Notes: generated by a model from the sequence alone, not told the origin. DNA of 7,617 nt from an uncultured Lachnospiraceae bacterium (GCA_902797565.1 CADBTO010000123.1:1-7617), one strand, 5' to 3'; positions 1 through 7,016 are shown, numbered from the stretch's first letter. Program-made: numbers and translations.

Positions 1-2
1 AA

Positions 3-2420
3 AAAACGGGCGGCGATGGTCTTGCAGCCGGGGGCTCCGGGGGGACTTCCGGTGGCCTGTCCATGGAAGATCTGGAAGACCGCGATTCAAAAAAACTGCT
101 GCGGCGCTTGCTTCTGTCATTGTGTTTCCTGCTCCCGCTGATGTATATTGGGATGGGCCATAGCATGTGGGGCTTCCCGATCCCGGGTTTTTTCCATAAA
201 AATCCGCTGGGGATCGCGCTGTTGGAAATGCTGCTCGCGCTGGTGGTTATGTATCTGAACCGCGCGTTTTTCGATAGCGGGATCCGGAGCGCATGGCACG
301 GAGCACCGAATATGGATACGCTGGTGGCACTCGGTTCCGGAGTTTCGTTTTTATACAGCGTGTTCGTACTTTTCGGGATGACCGGGAGCCTGAGCCAGGG
401 GGATGCAAAGGCCGCGCAGGCAGCCTTGCACGGTTTGTATTTTGAATCTGCAGCAATGATCCTGACGCTGATCACGGTCGGGAAGATGCTCGAAGCGTAT
501 TCGAAAGGCAGGACAACGGACGCACTGAAAGGGCTTCTGTCCCTGGCGCCGCAAAAAGCATGGCGGCGCGGCCCGGACGGCAGTGAGGAGCGGATCCTTG
601 CTTCGGAACTGTCCGTGGGGGATGAGTTCGTGGTCAAACCCGGCGAGAGCATTCCGGTGGACGGGGTCATTCTGGAAGGGGAAAGTGCGGTGAATGAGGC
701 GGCGCTCACCGGAGAAAGCATCCCCGTGGAGAAGACGGCCGGGGACAAGGTTTTTTTGGGGACGATCAGTACGACGGGCTTTCTGGCCTGCCGTGCCACC
801 CGGGTGGGCGAAGATACAACGCTTTCCGGGATCATCCGTCTGGTTTCCGAGGCGTCTGCTTCCAAAGCGCCGATTGCGAAGCTTGCGGACAAGGTGGCGG
901 GCGTGTTTGTCCCGGCAGTTCTGGTGATTGCGTGGGCAGTGGCGATGTTCTGGCTGCTTACCGGCGCGGGAACGGAAGTTTCCCTGGTTCGGGCAATCAG
1001 TGTCCTGGTGATCTCCTGTCCCTGTGCACTGGGACTTGCGACGCCTGTGGCGATTATGGTGGGCAACGGGGTCGGTGCAAAGAACGGTATTTTGTACAAG
1101 AATGCCGAGAGCCTGGAAGCAGCAGGCCGTGCGGAGATCATTGTCCTGGACAAGACAGGGACCATCACAAAGGGGACGCCGCATGTGACGGACATCCTCC
1201 CGGAAGAGGGATTTTCGCCAAAAGAACTCCTGGTTATCGCGGCGTCACTGGAAAAAAAGAGCGAGCACCCGCTGGCGAAGGCAGTCGTCCAGGCCGCAGA
1301 AGAGCAAGGGCTTCCGGTTGCCGATGCAGAAAAGTTTACCGTATTATCCGGGAGCGGCGTGCGCGGGTTGATTGCCGGGCATATGGCAATCGCCGGAAAT
1401 GGCGGATTCATCCATGGTCTGATGGAGGACGAGGAAGACCGGAAGCTTCTGCAGGAGTTTGAGGATCGACATCAGATTCCGGAACTTCGGAAACAGGGGA
1501 AGACACCGCTGTATTTCCTCTATGCCGGAAAGATGATTGGTACGATCGCTGTGGCGGATGAAATTCGCGAGGACAGCCGGGAAGCGGTTTCGGAACTGAA
1601 GGATCTGGGGCTGCATGTGGTGATGCTGACCGGGGACAATGAACAGACCGCGCAGAAGATCGCAGAGGACGCCGGGGTCGATGAAGTTGCTGCGGGCGTC
1701 CTGCCGGATGGCAAGGAAGCGGTGATCCGCAAATTGCAGGAATCTGGCAAGGTCATCATGGTGGGCGACGGGATCAACGATGCGCCGGCATTGACGCGCG
1801 CGGATGTGGGCTTTGCGATTGGCGCAGGCACGGATGTTGCGATTGATGCGGCAGACGTGGTTCTGATGAAGAGTTCCCTGCAGGACGCAGTGCGGGCAAT
1901 CCGGCTTTCCAGAGGGGTTTTGCTCAATATCAAGGAAAACCTGTTTTGGGCGTTTATCTATAATATCATAGGAATTCCGCTTGCGGCAGGGATATATTAC
2001 CCCATCTGGGGTGTTTCTTTATCCCCGATGTTTGGCGCGGCGGCGATGAGCCTGTCCAGTTTCTGTGTGTGTATGAATGCACTCAGGCTGAATGGCATTG
2101 ATTTGAATCACAGCGGAATGTTCCAGAAGGAGAATTCCAAAGAGGCGGCTGAGAAACGGGAGCGGAAATTGCTGGATGCGGCAGTACCAAATGAAGAATC
2201 AAAAGGAGAACCAGAAATGACAAAAGAAGTCAAAGTGGAAGGAATGATGTGCGCGATGTGTGAGAAACATGTCAAAGAGTCCCTGGAAAAACTGGAAGGC
2301 GTGGAAAGTGCTGCGGCAAGCCATGAGAAGGGAACAGCAACGCTCGTTCTTTCCGGAGAAGTCTCCGATGAGGCGATTGCAAAGGCTGTGGAAGACGCGG
2401 GATACAAGGTGGCGGCATGA
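3..2420 (+). CDS. copA: Copper(I)-translocating P1B-type ATPase with C-terminal HMA domain, 5'-partial
   Basis: This is an inner-membrane pump that hydrolyses ATP to export Cu(+) from the cytoplasm. The frame stays open to the left edge, and the residues before the first ATG (position 63) form a Gly/Ser-rich linker, so the true start, probably with an N-terminal metal-binding domain, lies outside. Numbering from that ATG: about eight membrane helices; actuator motif TGES at 216-219; CPC at 319-321 in helix 6; phosphorylation motif DKTGT at 363-367; SEHP at 400-403; GDGIND at 568-573. YN at 633-634 followed by Pro639, and MSLSS at 662-666, are the helix 7 and 8 signatures of Cu(+) pumps, which argues against zinc or cadmium. 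A charged linker (about 680-718) leads to an HMA domain (719-785) with Cys730-Ala-Met-Cys733. Helix 8 has an extra CVC (668-670). The stop overlaps the next start (ATGA, 2417-2420). Family is sure; Cu(+) specificity is inferred from motifs. Confidence 0.96.
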   Translation, partial: KTGGDGLAAGGSGGTSGGLSMEDLEDRDSKKLLRRLLLSLCFLLPLMYIGMGHSMWGFPIPGFFHKNPLGIALLEMLLALVVMYLNRAFFDSGIRSAWHGAPNMDTLVALGSGVSFLYSVFVLFGMTGSLSQGDAKAAQAALHGLYFESAAMILTLITVGKMLEAYSKGRTTDALKGLLSLAPQKAWRRGPDGSEERILASELSVGDEFVVKPGESIPVDGVILEGESAVNEAALTGESIPVEKTAGDKVFLGTISTTGFLACRATRVGEDTTLSGIIRLVSEASASKAPIAKLADKVAGVFVPAVLVIAWAVAMFWLLTGAGTEVSLVRAISVLVISCPCALGLATPVAIMVGNGVGAKNGILYKNAESLEAAGRAEIIVLDKTGTITKGTPHVTDILPEEGFSPKELLVIAASLEKKSEHPLAKAVVQAAEEQGLPVADAEKFTVLSGSGVRGLIAGHMAIAGNGGFIHGLMEDEEDRKLLQEFEDRHQIPELRKQGKTPLYFLYAGKMIGTIAVADEIREDSREAVSELKDLGLHVVMLTGDNEQTAQKIAEDAGVDEVAAGVLPDGKEAVIRKLQESGKVIMVGDGINDAPALTRADVGFAIGAGTDVAIDAADVVLMKSSLQDAVRAIRLSRGVLLNIKENLFWAFIYNIIGIPLAAGIYYPIWGVSLSPMFGAAAMSLSSFCVCMNALRLNGIDLNHSGMFQKENSKEAAEKRERKLLDAAVPNEESKGEPEMTKEVKVEGMMCAMCEKHVKESLEKLEGVESAAASHEKGTATLVLSGEVSDEAIAKAVEDAGYKVAA
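2204..2219 (+). promoter_or_regulatory. Internal Shine-Dalgarno and ATG before the CopZ-like domain of copA
   Basis: AGGAG at 2204-2208 is followed, after 8 bases, by an in-frame ATG at 2217. The site falls exactly at the border between the charged linker and the C-terminal HMA domain. Initiation here would give a free 67-residue protein (2217-2420) beginning MTKEVKVEGMMC, which is the size and N-terminus of a free CopZ-type copper chaperone. Spacing and match are as good as for real gene starts in this window. Whether ribosomes use it cannot be told from sequence; it may be a relic of a gene fusion. Confidence 0.5.
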
Positions 2421-3610
2421 TCAACGAATTTTACAAGGCGAGGCTTTCGGGAAAGTCTGTCATCAGGGAATTATCGGAGTACGCGACGGCAAGGGGACAG
2501 GAAATCGGATATGAGAATGTATTCGATTATTCGCTTGGAAATCCCAGCGTCCCATGCCCGCAGAATTATACAGAAGCGGTGATCCGGCTGCATCAGCAGG
2601 AAAATCCGATGGCGCTCCACGGGTACAGCCCCTCGCTGGGGAATACCGCAGTACGGGAAACGGTGGCAAAACATCTGGAACGGCGTTTCGGGCTCCCGTA
2701 CCGGACAGAACATATATTTATGACGAGCGGCGCGGCAGGTGCGATTGCCCATGCAGTGCGGCTGGTGACAAAGCCGGGAGACAAGGTGCTGGGATTTGCG
2801 CCATTTTTCCCGGAGTATCGGCCCTATATCAACGACAGCGGGGCGCAGCTTTCCATCGTACCGGCGGATTTTTCGAATTTCCAGATCAATATGGAGGCCT
2901 TTGAAAAAGAACTGACGCCGGATACGCAGGCGGTCCTGATCAACTCCCCGAATAATCCATCCGGTGTGGTATATTCCGAGGAAACGATTCGCGAGATGGC
3001 AAACCTTCTATATAAAAAGCAGGAGGAATTCGGGCATGATATTTTCCTGATCAGCGATGAACCCTATCGGGAAATCATATTTGACGGGAAAACGGCACCC
3101 TATCCGGCGGCATATTACGACAATACAATCACCTGCTATTCGTTTTCCAAGAGCATGTCCCTGCCGGGCGAGCGGATCGGCTATCTGGCTGTATGCCCGC
3201 GCGCAACGGATGCGGAAATCCTTGCAGTGATCTGTGGGCAGATTTCGCGCGGGATCGGGCATAACTGCCCGTCGTCCACACCCCAGCTGGCAATGGCAGC
3301 CTGCATTGACGAGACCAGTGATATTTCGGTCTATGAGAAAAATCGAAATATCCTTTATAAAGAAATGACGGCAATGGGCTTTTCGATTGTAAAGCCGGGC
3401 GGAACGTTCTATATCCTGCCCAAAGCGCTGGAAGCAGATTCGGTCGCGTTCTGCCAGAAAGCAAAGAAGTATGACCTGATCCTCGTTCCGGCAGATGGAT
3501 TCGGCTGCCCTGGTTATTTCCGGATGGCATACTGTATTGATACAGAGAAGGTGGAACGTTCGATTCCGGTTTTGCGGAAATTCGTGGAATCGGAATACGG
3601 CCAGAGATGA
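2417..3610 (+). CDS. Class I/II PLP-dependent aminotransferase (aspartate aminotransferase-like)
   Basis: A cytoplasmic fold-type I enzyme of 397 residues, the usual length, that moves an amino group between an amino acid and a 2-oxo acid through pyridoxal phosphate. The expected residues are visible: Asn180 in NNPSG, Asp214 and Tyr217 in SDEPY (cofactor ring), Lys245 in SFSKS (Schiff base), Arg253 (phosphate) and Arg369 in FRMAY (substrate carboxylate). The early GNPSVP segment and the GYSPSLGN stretch also fit the family. The start ATG overlaps the copA stop as ATGA, with AAGGTGG at 2406-2412 inside copA as ribosome binding site, so translation is probably coupled to copA. The substrate cannot be read from the motifs; aspartate is only the nearest guess, and a link to copper is not evident. 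Confidence 0.93.
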   Translation: MINEFYKARLSGKSVIRELSEYATARGQEIGYENVFDYSLGNPSVPCPQNYTEAVIRLHQQENPMALHGYSPSLGNTAVRETVAKHLERRFGLPYRTEHIFMTSGAAGAIAHAVRLVTKPGDKVLGFAPFFPEYRPYINDSGAQLSIVPADFSNFQINMEAFEKELTPDTQAVLINSPNNPSGVVYSEETIREMANLLYKKQEEFGHDIFLISDEPYREIIFDGKTAPYPAAYYDNTITCYSFSKSMSLPGERIGYLAVCPRATDAEILAVICGQISRGIGHNCPSSTPQLAMAACIDETSDISVYEKNRNILYKEMTAMGFSIVKPGGTFYILPKALEADSVAFCQKAKKYDLILVPADGFGCPGYFRMAYCIDTEKVERSIPVLRKFVESEYGQR

Positions 3611-3622
3611 GTGGGTGATGTC

Positions 3623-4381
3623 ATGTACGAGATGCGAAGCAGGGTCTGCTATACTGGAGTAGATCAGGATTGCAGGCTGCAGATTCCGGCACTGCTGGAT
3701 TGTTTTCAGAATACGGCAACGTTCCATTCTGAGGATGCGGGCTTCGGCCTGCAGTACCTGATGGAAGCAGATACAGGCTGGATGGTTACGAACTGGCAGA
3801 TCGAGGTTCGCGAGCGGCCATTGATCGGAGAGGAGATCCTGGCCCGGACGCATGTCTATGACGCGAAACCGTTTATGGTGTGCCGCTGGTTCGAACTTTT
3901 GGGCACGGATGGGAGGCTGCTTGCACTTGCAAATTCCCTTTGGATCTATATGAATAAAGGATCCGGGAAACCAGCACGGGTACCGGAAGGCGTGTATGAA
4001 CGATACCAGGTGGAAGCGGCTCCGTCGCTGGATCCGTTCCTGCTCGATCGGAAGGAAGCCAGGCTGCCGGAGGGGGCAGAGTCCCGGATTCTGGGAACGG
4101 CAGTGGTTCCGCCAGATTATATTGATTCAAACGGGCATATGAACAATGTCAATTATCTTCGCCTGGCGCGTGCATTTGCTCCGGATGTGAAGGGACTGTT
4201 CTGTGCGCCATCCAGAATCAAGATTAATTATAAAAAGCAGGCGATGCTGGGCGAGTGCCTGACCATCCGGCAGGACTGTACAAACAGGGCAGACATCGTC
4301 CGCCTTTGCACGGAGGACGGCGAGGACTATTGCGTGATCAGTGCCTGGCAGATGGAATGCGAGGGAGAAGAAAATGTTTGA
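3623..4381 (+). CDS. Acyl-ACP thioesterase, FatA/FatB (TE14) family
   Basis: A predicted 252-residue double-hotdog thioesterase that would release fatty acids from acyl carrier protein in the cytoplasm. The N-terminal hotdog (about 1-130) opens with MYEMRSRV, followed by a conserved-looking LDCFQNTATFHSED stretch. The C-terminal hotdog holds DSNGHMNNVNYL, with Asp168, Asn170 and His172 matching the catalytic D-x-N-x-H of plant FatB. In the later YRREC segment of plant enzymes the protein has YKKQA, so Gln206 sits where a catalytic Glu is expected and Ala207 where plants have Cys. ATG at 3623 is chosen over the in-frame GTG at 3611 because family members usually start just before this first strand; both have weak ribosome binding sites. 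The gap to the aminotransferase stop is 12 bases, and the end overlaps cvfB by 8, consistent with one operon. Chain-length preference is unknown. Confidence 0.88.
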   Translation: MYEMRSRVCYTGVDQDCRLQIPALLDCFQNTATFHSEDAGFGLQYLMEADTGWMVTNWQIEVRERPLIGEEILARTHVYDAKPFMVCRWFELLGTDGRLLALANSLWIYMNKGSGKPARVPEGVYERYQVEAAPSLDPFLLDRKEARLPEGAESRILGTAVVPPDYIDSNGHMNNVNYLRLARAFAPDVKGLFCAPSRIKINYKKQAMLGECLTIRQDCTNRADIVRLCTEDGEDYCVISAWQMECEGEENV

Positions 4382-5216
4382 GATGGGACAGTTTTCCCGG
4401 CTGAAAGTGGTCCGGAAGGTAGAATTTGGCGTGTATCTGGCGGAAAGCCAGGATGCTGCGCAGAGCGTTCTTTTGCCAAAGAATGAATATGTGGGGGAAA
4501 ACCCCAGGGTGGGGGATGAACTTCTGGTCTTCCTGTACCGGGATTCCGAGGACCGTCCGGTAGCGGCACTCAAGAAGCCGCTGTTGACCAAAGATGCGCC
4601 TGCGGTGCTTCGTGTGACGAGTGTCACGAAAGTGGGGGCATTTCTGGACTGGGGGCTGCCCAAGGATCTGCTGCTGCCATTCAAGGAGATGCGGCGCAAG
4701 GTGGAGGAAGGCGATGAAGTCCTCGTCCGGCTTTATGAAGACAAATCCGGTCGTTTGTGTGCCAGCATGCGGCATTTGTATGCGCACCTTAGTACAGAGA
4801 GCAGCTATAAGATCGGAGACGAAGTGCAGGCACGGATCTACGAATTTGGCCATGACTTCGGAACCTTCGTCGCTGTGGATGACAAGTTCTCGGCGATGAT
4901 TCCCGCGCACGAAGATGTAAGCCAGTACAAAGAGGGAGACGTTCTGCACTGTCGGATTACAAATATCAAACCGGATGGAAAGCTGGATGTGACAATCCGC
5001 AAGAAAGCGTACAAGCAGATGGATTCGGATGCGGAAAAAATCCTGGAACTTCTGGCGTCCTATGGCGGTGTACTTCCGTTTTCAGAAAAGGCTTCTCCGG
5101 AGGTCATCAAGCGGGAATGCGGCCTTTCCAAAAACGCGTTCAAACGTGCCCTGGGGCATTTATATAAAGAACGGAAAGTTTCACTGGATCAGGGGACGAT
5201 CCGCCTGCCCGGATAG
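4374..5216 (+). CDS. cvfB: S1-domain RNA-binding protein, CvfB/YitL family
   Basis: A 280-residue cytoplasmic protein, normal length for CvfB, an RNA-binding regulator first linked to virulence gene expression in staphylococci. Three S1-like beta-barrels can be traced at about 5-65, 70-133 (VTSVTKVGAFLDWGLPKDLLLPF is a typical S1 core) and 145-212 (IGDEVQARIYEFGHDFGTFVAVDD). A winged-helix-like end follows at about 220-278, including SPEVIKRECGLSKNAFKRALGHLYKE. The chosen ATG has GGGAG at 4363-4367 with 6 bases of spacing and lies inside the end of the thioesterase gene (8-base overlap), so translation is probably coupled; an upstream in-frame ATG at 4341 lacks such a site. It is the last gene of the operon, followed by a hairpin and terminator. 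The family call is firm; its RNA targets here are unknown. Confidence 0.9.
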   Translation: MFEMGQFSRLKVVRKVEFGVYLAESQDAAQSVLLPKNEYVGENPRVGDELLVFLYRDSEDRPVAALKKPLLTKDAPAVLRVTSVTKVGAFLDWGLPKDLLLPFKEMRRKVEEGDEVLVRLYEDKSGRLCASMRHLYAHLSTESSYKIGDEVQARIYEFGHDFGTFVAVDDKFSAMIPAHEDVSQYKEGDVLHCRITNIKPDGKLDVTIRKKAYKQMDSDAEKILELLASYGGVLPFSEKASPEVIKRECGLSKNAFKRALGHLYKERKVSLDQGTIRLPG

Positions 5217-5241
5217 CAGCATGCGAATCGTTTGATCCAAC

Positions 5242-5287
5242 GCGCGGTGCATCTGGACATTCCGGAAGTTTCCGCTCTGCACCCCGC
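5242..5287 (+). other. Stem-loop in the cvfB 3' UTR
   Basis: GCG (5242-5244) and GGTGCA (5246-5251) pair with TGCACC (5278-5283) and CGC (5285-5287) around one C-C mismatch. Inside is a second inverted repeat, CGGAA (5263-5267) with TTCCG (5270-5274). There is no T-run after it, so it is not itself a terminator; it sits just before the terminator hairpin at 5300 and may protect the transcript 3' end. Confidence 0.45.
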
Positions 5288-5299
5288 TGCACCATGGAA

Positions 5300-5340
5300 A
5301 AAGCCCTCCGGCGTACAACCGGGGGGCTTTCTTCCTCTAT
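5300..5340. terminator. Bidirectional Rho-independent terminator between cvfB and yjfB
   Basis: A 12-bp stem, 5300-5311 against 5319-5330, with one G-T wobble and a 7-base loop. On the + strand it is followed by a pyrimidine-rich CTTCCTC tail; on the minus strand the stem runs into TTTTTCC. It therefore can end both the copA-cvfB transcript and the convergent yjfB transcript. Confidence 0.85.
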
Positions 5341-5383
5341 TTTCCGTTTCTGGAACTGTTGATACGCGTTTTTCCGTCCTGTC

Positions 5384-5587
5384 TTAGACAGACGCATCAA
5401 AATTTCCGCCAATGTGTGGATTTACGGAACGTTCCAGTGATGCGGCAGGAGCCTGATCCATCATACGGACCATCTGTGCGCCAGCCTCCTGCGAGGATTT
5501 GAGTGCCTTGGACATCACGGCAATGCCGATATCAGAATTGGTGTCCATTGATGCCAAAGGTATCGCTGATAAACTTTGGATGCTCAT
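5384..5587 (-). CDS. yjfB: YjfB-family putative motility protein
   Basis: A 67-residue protein resembling the YjfB family (Pfam YjfB_motility), small cytoplasmic proteins of motile Firmicutes whose role is not known. Seen here: an N-terminal Ser/Ile-rich stretch, a helical core around DIGIAVMSKALKSSQEAGAQ (residues 19-38), a MVRMMDQAP segment, and the C-terminal SVNPHIGGNFD typical of the family. The start is fixed by AGGAG (5595-5599 on the complementary strand) 7 bases before the ATG; the frame stays open 20 codons further, but those lie in the 5' UTR hairpin and lack a binding site. It is a single gene transcribed against its neighbours, with its own promoter (5664-5692) and shared terminator. 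No flagellar genes are in the window, so the motility link rests on family resemblance only. Confidence 0.82.
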   Translation of the reverse strand: MSIQSLSAIPLASMDTNSDIGIAVMSKALKSSQEAGAQMVRMMDQAPAASLERSVNPHIGGNFDASV

Positions 5588-5616
5588 GCTTCTTCTCCTT
5601 TCTTCTTCATCCATGG

Positions 5617-5638
5617 TCCGGGGAGGGAATGCCCCGGA
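5617..5638 (-). promoter_or_regulatory. Perfect hairpin in the yjfB 5' UTR
   Basis: TCCGGGG (5617-5623) and CCCCGGA (5632-5638) form a perfect 7-bp stem with an 8-base loop. It lies between the predicted yjfB transcription start (near 5656) and its Shine-Dalgarno (5595-5599). No T-run follows on either strand, so it is not a terminator. It could stabilise the mRNA or affect ribosome access; the CTCC on the mRNA strand is also complementary to the GGAG of the binding site. Confidence 0.5.
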
Positions 5639-5663
5639 AAACAACAAGTTTCGTGTACCCTCT

Positions 5664-5692
5664 ATTATCGCACAGAACCGTTATGTTTTCAA
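5664..5692 (-). promoter_or_regulatory. Promoter of yjfB (sigma-A type, with sigma-D-like features)
   Basis: Read on the minus strand: TTGAAA (-35, 5687-5692), a 17-base spacer, then GATAAT (-10, 5664-5669), close to the housekeeping consensus with ideal spacing. The same DNA also reads GAAA-N15-GCGATAA, which recalls the flagellar sigma-28/sigma-D pattern (TAAA-N15-GCCGATAA) with imperfect matches. It points at yjfB, giving a 5' UTR of about 70 bases. Confidence 0.7.
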
Positions 5693-5735
5693 GAAAAAAC
5701 GAGAAAAAAATAAAAAATTTATTGGGAGGTATGTT

Positions 5736-6650
5736 ATGATATACGATGTGATCATCGCAGGGAACGGCCCGGCGGGGCTTTCGGCTGCGATCTATGCGGC
5801 GCGTGCAGGGTTGTCCATGGTCGTGCTTTCAAATAATCCGGTCGATGGCGGCCAGATTGCGACCACATACGAAGTGGATAACTATCCCGGTCTGCCGGCG
5901 ATCGGCGGCGCAGATCTGGGGATGGAATTTCGGGCGCATGCAGACCGGCTGGGCGTGGTTTTCGAGACGGCGTGGATCAAGGGGATCGAGGATCAGGGCA
6001 GGACAAAGATCCTCCATACGGACAAGGGCGATTATGAGGGGCGTGCCGTGGTTCTGGCACTCGGCGCGGAGCATCGCAGGCTCGGCTGCCCCGGTGAGAG
6101 CGAACTGGCCGGGATGGGCGTTTCCTACTGCGCGACCTGTGATGGCGCATTTTGCCGGAATAAGGATGTGGCCGTTGTGGGCGGCGGGGATGTGGCGCTG
6201 GAAGACGCGATCTTCCTGTCCCGGTTTGCGAAGCAGGTTTTCCTGATCCACAGGCGGGATGCGCTGCGGGGAGCGAAGGTGCTTCAGGACAAGGTGCGTT
6301 CCAATGAAAAAATAACCATTTTGTATGACACGGTTGTGGATGAGGTCGTTGGGAACTTCAAAGTCGAAAAACTGCGGATCCGGAATGTGAAGACAAATGA
6401 GGAAGGGGAACTTCCGGTATCCGGCGTCTTCATGGCGGTCGGTATCCAGCCTTGCACAGCGGAACTGTCCGGATTGCCTGAGACAGATGATGCAGGCTAT
6501 CTGATTGCGTCCGAAAATTGCGAAACTTCGATACCTGGGATTTTTGCGGCGGGAGATATCCGGACGAAGCAGCTTCGTCAGGTGATTACAGCCGCTGCGG
6601 ACGGTGCGAATGCCATCACATCCGTAGAGAGGTATCTTAACGCACAATAA
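5736..6650 (+). CDS. trxB: Thioredoxin-disulfide reductase (NADPH, FAD)
   Basis: A cytoplasmic flavoenzyme of 304 residues, slightly short but normal, that passes electrons from NADPH to thioredoxin. FAD binding: GNGPAG at 9-14 and AAGDI near 271-275. The redox pair is Cys132-Ala-Thr-Cys135, followed by DGAFC. NADPH binding: GGGDVALEDA at 149-158 (many family members have GGGDSA, so Val153 replaces the usual Ser) and HRRDALR at 172-178, whose arginines hold the NADPH phosphate; this argues against the ferredoxin- or flavin-dependent variants that lack NADPH motifs. The start is set by GGGAGG (5724-5729) 6 bases before the ATG; the frame is open further upstream but that DNA belongs to the yjfB promoter and UTR. 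I see no clear promoter for it; the A-rich stretch 5690-5720 must hold it or it is weak. No thioredoxin gene is nearby. A terminator follows. Confidence 0.96.
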   Translation: MIYDVIIAGNGPAGLSAAIYAARAGLSMVVLSNNPVDGGQIATTYEVDNYPGLPAIGGADLGMEFRAHADRLGVVFETAWIKGIEDQGRTKILHTDKGDYEGRAVVLALGAEHRRLGCPGESELAGMGVSYCATCDGAFCRNKDVAVVGGGDVALEDAIFLSRFAKQVFLIHRRDALRGAKVLQDKVRSNEKITILYDTVVDEVVGNFKVEKLRIRNVKTNEEGELPVSGVFMAVGIQPCTAELSGLPETDDAGYLIASENCETSIPGIFAAGDIRTKQLRQVITAAADGANAITSVERYLNAQ

Positions 6651-6683
6651 TTTGATGCAAAAGTCTTAACATGTACGTAATAT

Positions 6684-6720
6684 CTCCGTAACATTTTCGC
6701 AAAATGCTACGGAGTTTTTT
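6684..6720 (+). terminator. Rho-independent terminator after trxB
   Basis: CTCCGTA (6684-6690) pairs with TACGGAG (6708-6714), and inside one A-C mismatch CATTTT (6692-6697) pairs with AAAATG (6701-6706) around a 3-base CGC loop. Six T residues follow (6715-6720). It begins 33 bases after the trxB stop and should end that transcript. Confidence 0.93.
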
Positions 6721-6987
6721 GATTTTGGAACCGGTTTTTGTTACATACCCAGTTCATGGAACGGAGGGGGAAAATACGCCGCACGGTGGGTATCAGGATT
6801 CTGCATTTTTTGTTAAATCGTTGTTCTTCAAGGGTTTGTGATGGAACAACATAGCCAAAAGGTGAGTTTATAGGTAGATTCAAACGAATTTCTGTGGTGA
6901 AAATTGTGAAAAACCGACTATGAACTTCTGACGAAATCGTTCGATTTGCCAAAAGTGCTAAATTGTTACAAAATCATTTCAAAACGC
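6721..6987. other. AT-rich intergenic stretch without a recognised gene
   Basis: No reading frame here looks coding: none has a good ribosome binding site with family-like composition. Two inverted repeats are visible. ATACCCA (6745-6751) with TGGGTAT (6787-6793) encloses a small GTTC-ATG-GAAC hairpin (6752-6762). AAATCG (6934-6939) with CGATTT (6942-6947) is a tight pair about 40 bases before the promoter and could be an operator. The last 30 bases before the -35 box are A/T-rich, as in an UP-like element. Confidence 0.5.
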
Positions 6988-7016
6988 TTGACAGAAAAAA
7001 AATGTGTTGCTATAAT
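6988..7016 (+). promoter_or_regulatory. Consensus sigma-A promoter of the SH3-domain gene
   Basis: TTGACA at 6988-6993 and TATAAT at 7011-7016 are both exact matches to the housekeeping consensus and are 17 bases apart. Transcription should start near 7023, giving a leader of about 170 bases before the ATG at 7193. The -10 box lies inside an inverted repeat, TGCTA (7008-7012) and TAGCA (7018-7022). Confidence 0.92.

Noticed and set aside
63..65. ATG 63 as the true copA start
   Set aside because: The frame is open to the window edge and the preceding codons form a Gly/Ser linker typical between an N-terminal metal-binding domain and the first helix.
351..1184. Long open frame (277 codons) on the minus strand inside copA
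   Set aside because: It lies opposite clear ATPase motifs, has no ribosome binding site that I can see, and its Arg/His/Cys/Gln-rich translation resembles no family; it is a by-product of codon bias.
3008..3853. Minus-strand open frame of 281 codons spanning the aminotransferase-thioesterase junction
   Set aside because: Both + strand genes carry full catalytic motifs here; the antisense translation is low-complexity in Cys, His and Arg and unlike any known protein.
4341..4373. Upstream in-frame ATG for cvfB
   Set aside because: It would add 11 residues inside the thioesterase gene without a good binding site; ATG 4374 has GGGAG at 6 bases.
5499..5735. In-frame N-terminal extension of trxB by 79 codons
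   Set aside because: It would overlap the yjfB gene and promoter, lacks a binding site, and the family starts at the dinucleotide-binding strand right after the ATG at 5736, which has GGGAGG before it.
5829..6647. Minus-strand open frame of 272 codons opposite trxB
   Set aside because: Shadow of trxB; no start signal and no recognisable domain.
6707..6952. Minus-strand open frame of 81 codons after trxB
   Set aside because: Its end lies in the trxB terminator, it has no convincing ribosome binding site, and its translation matches nothing I recognise.
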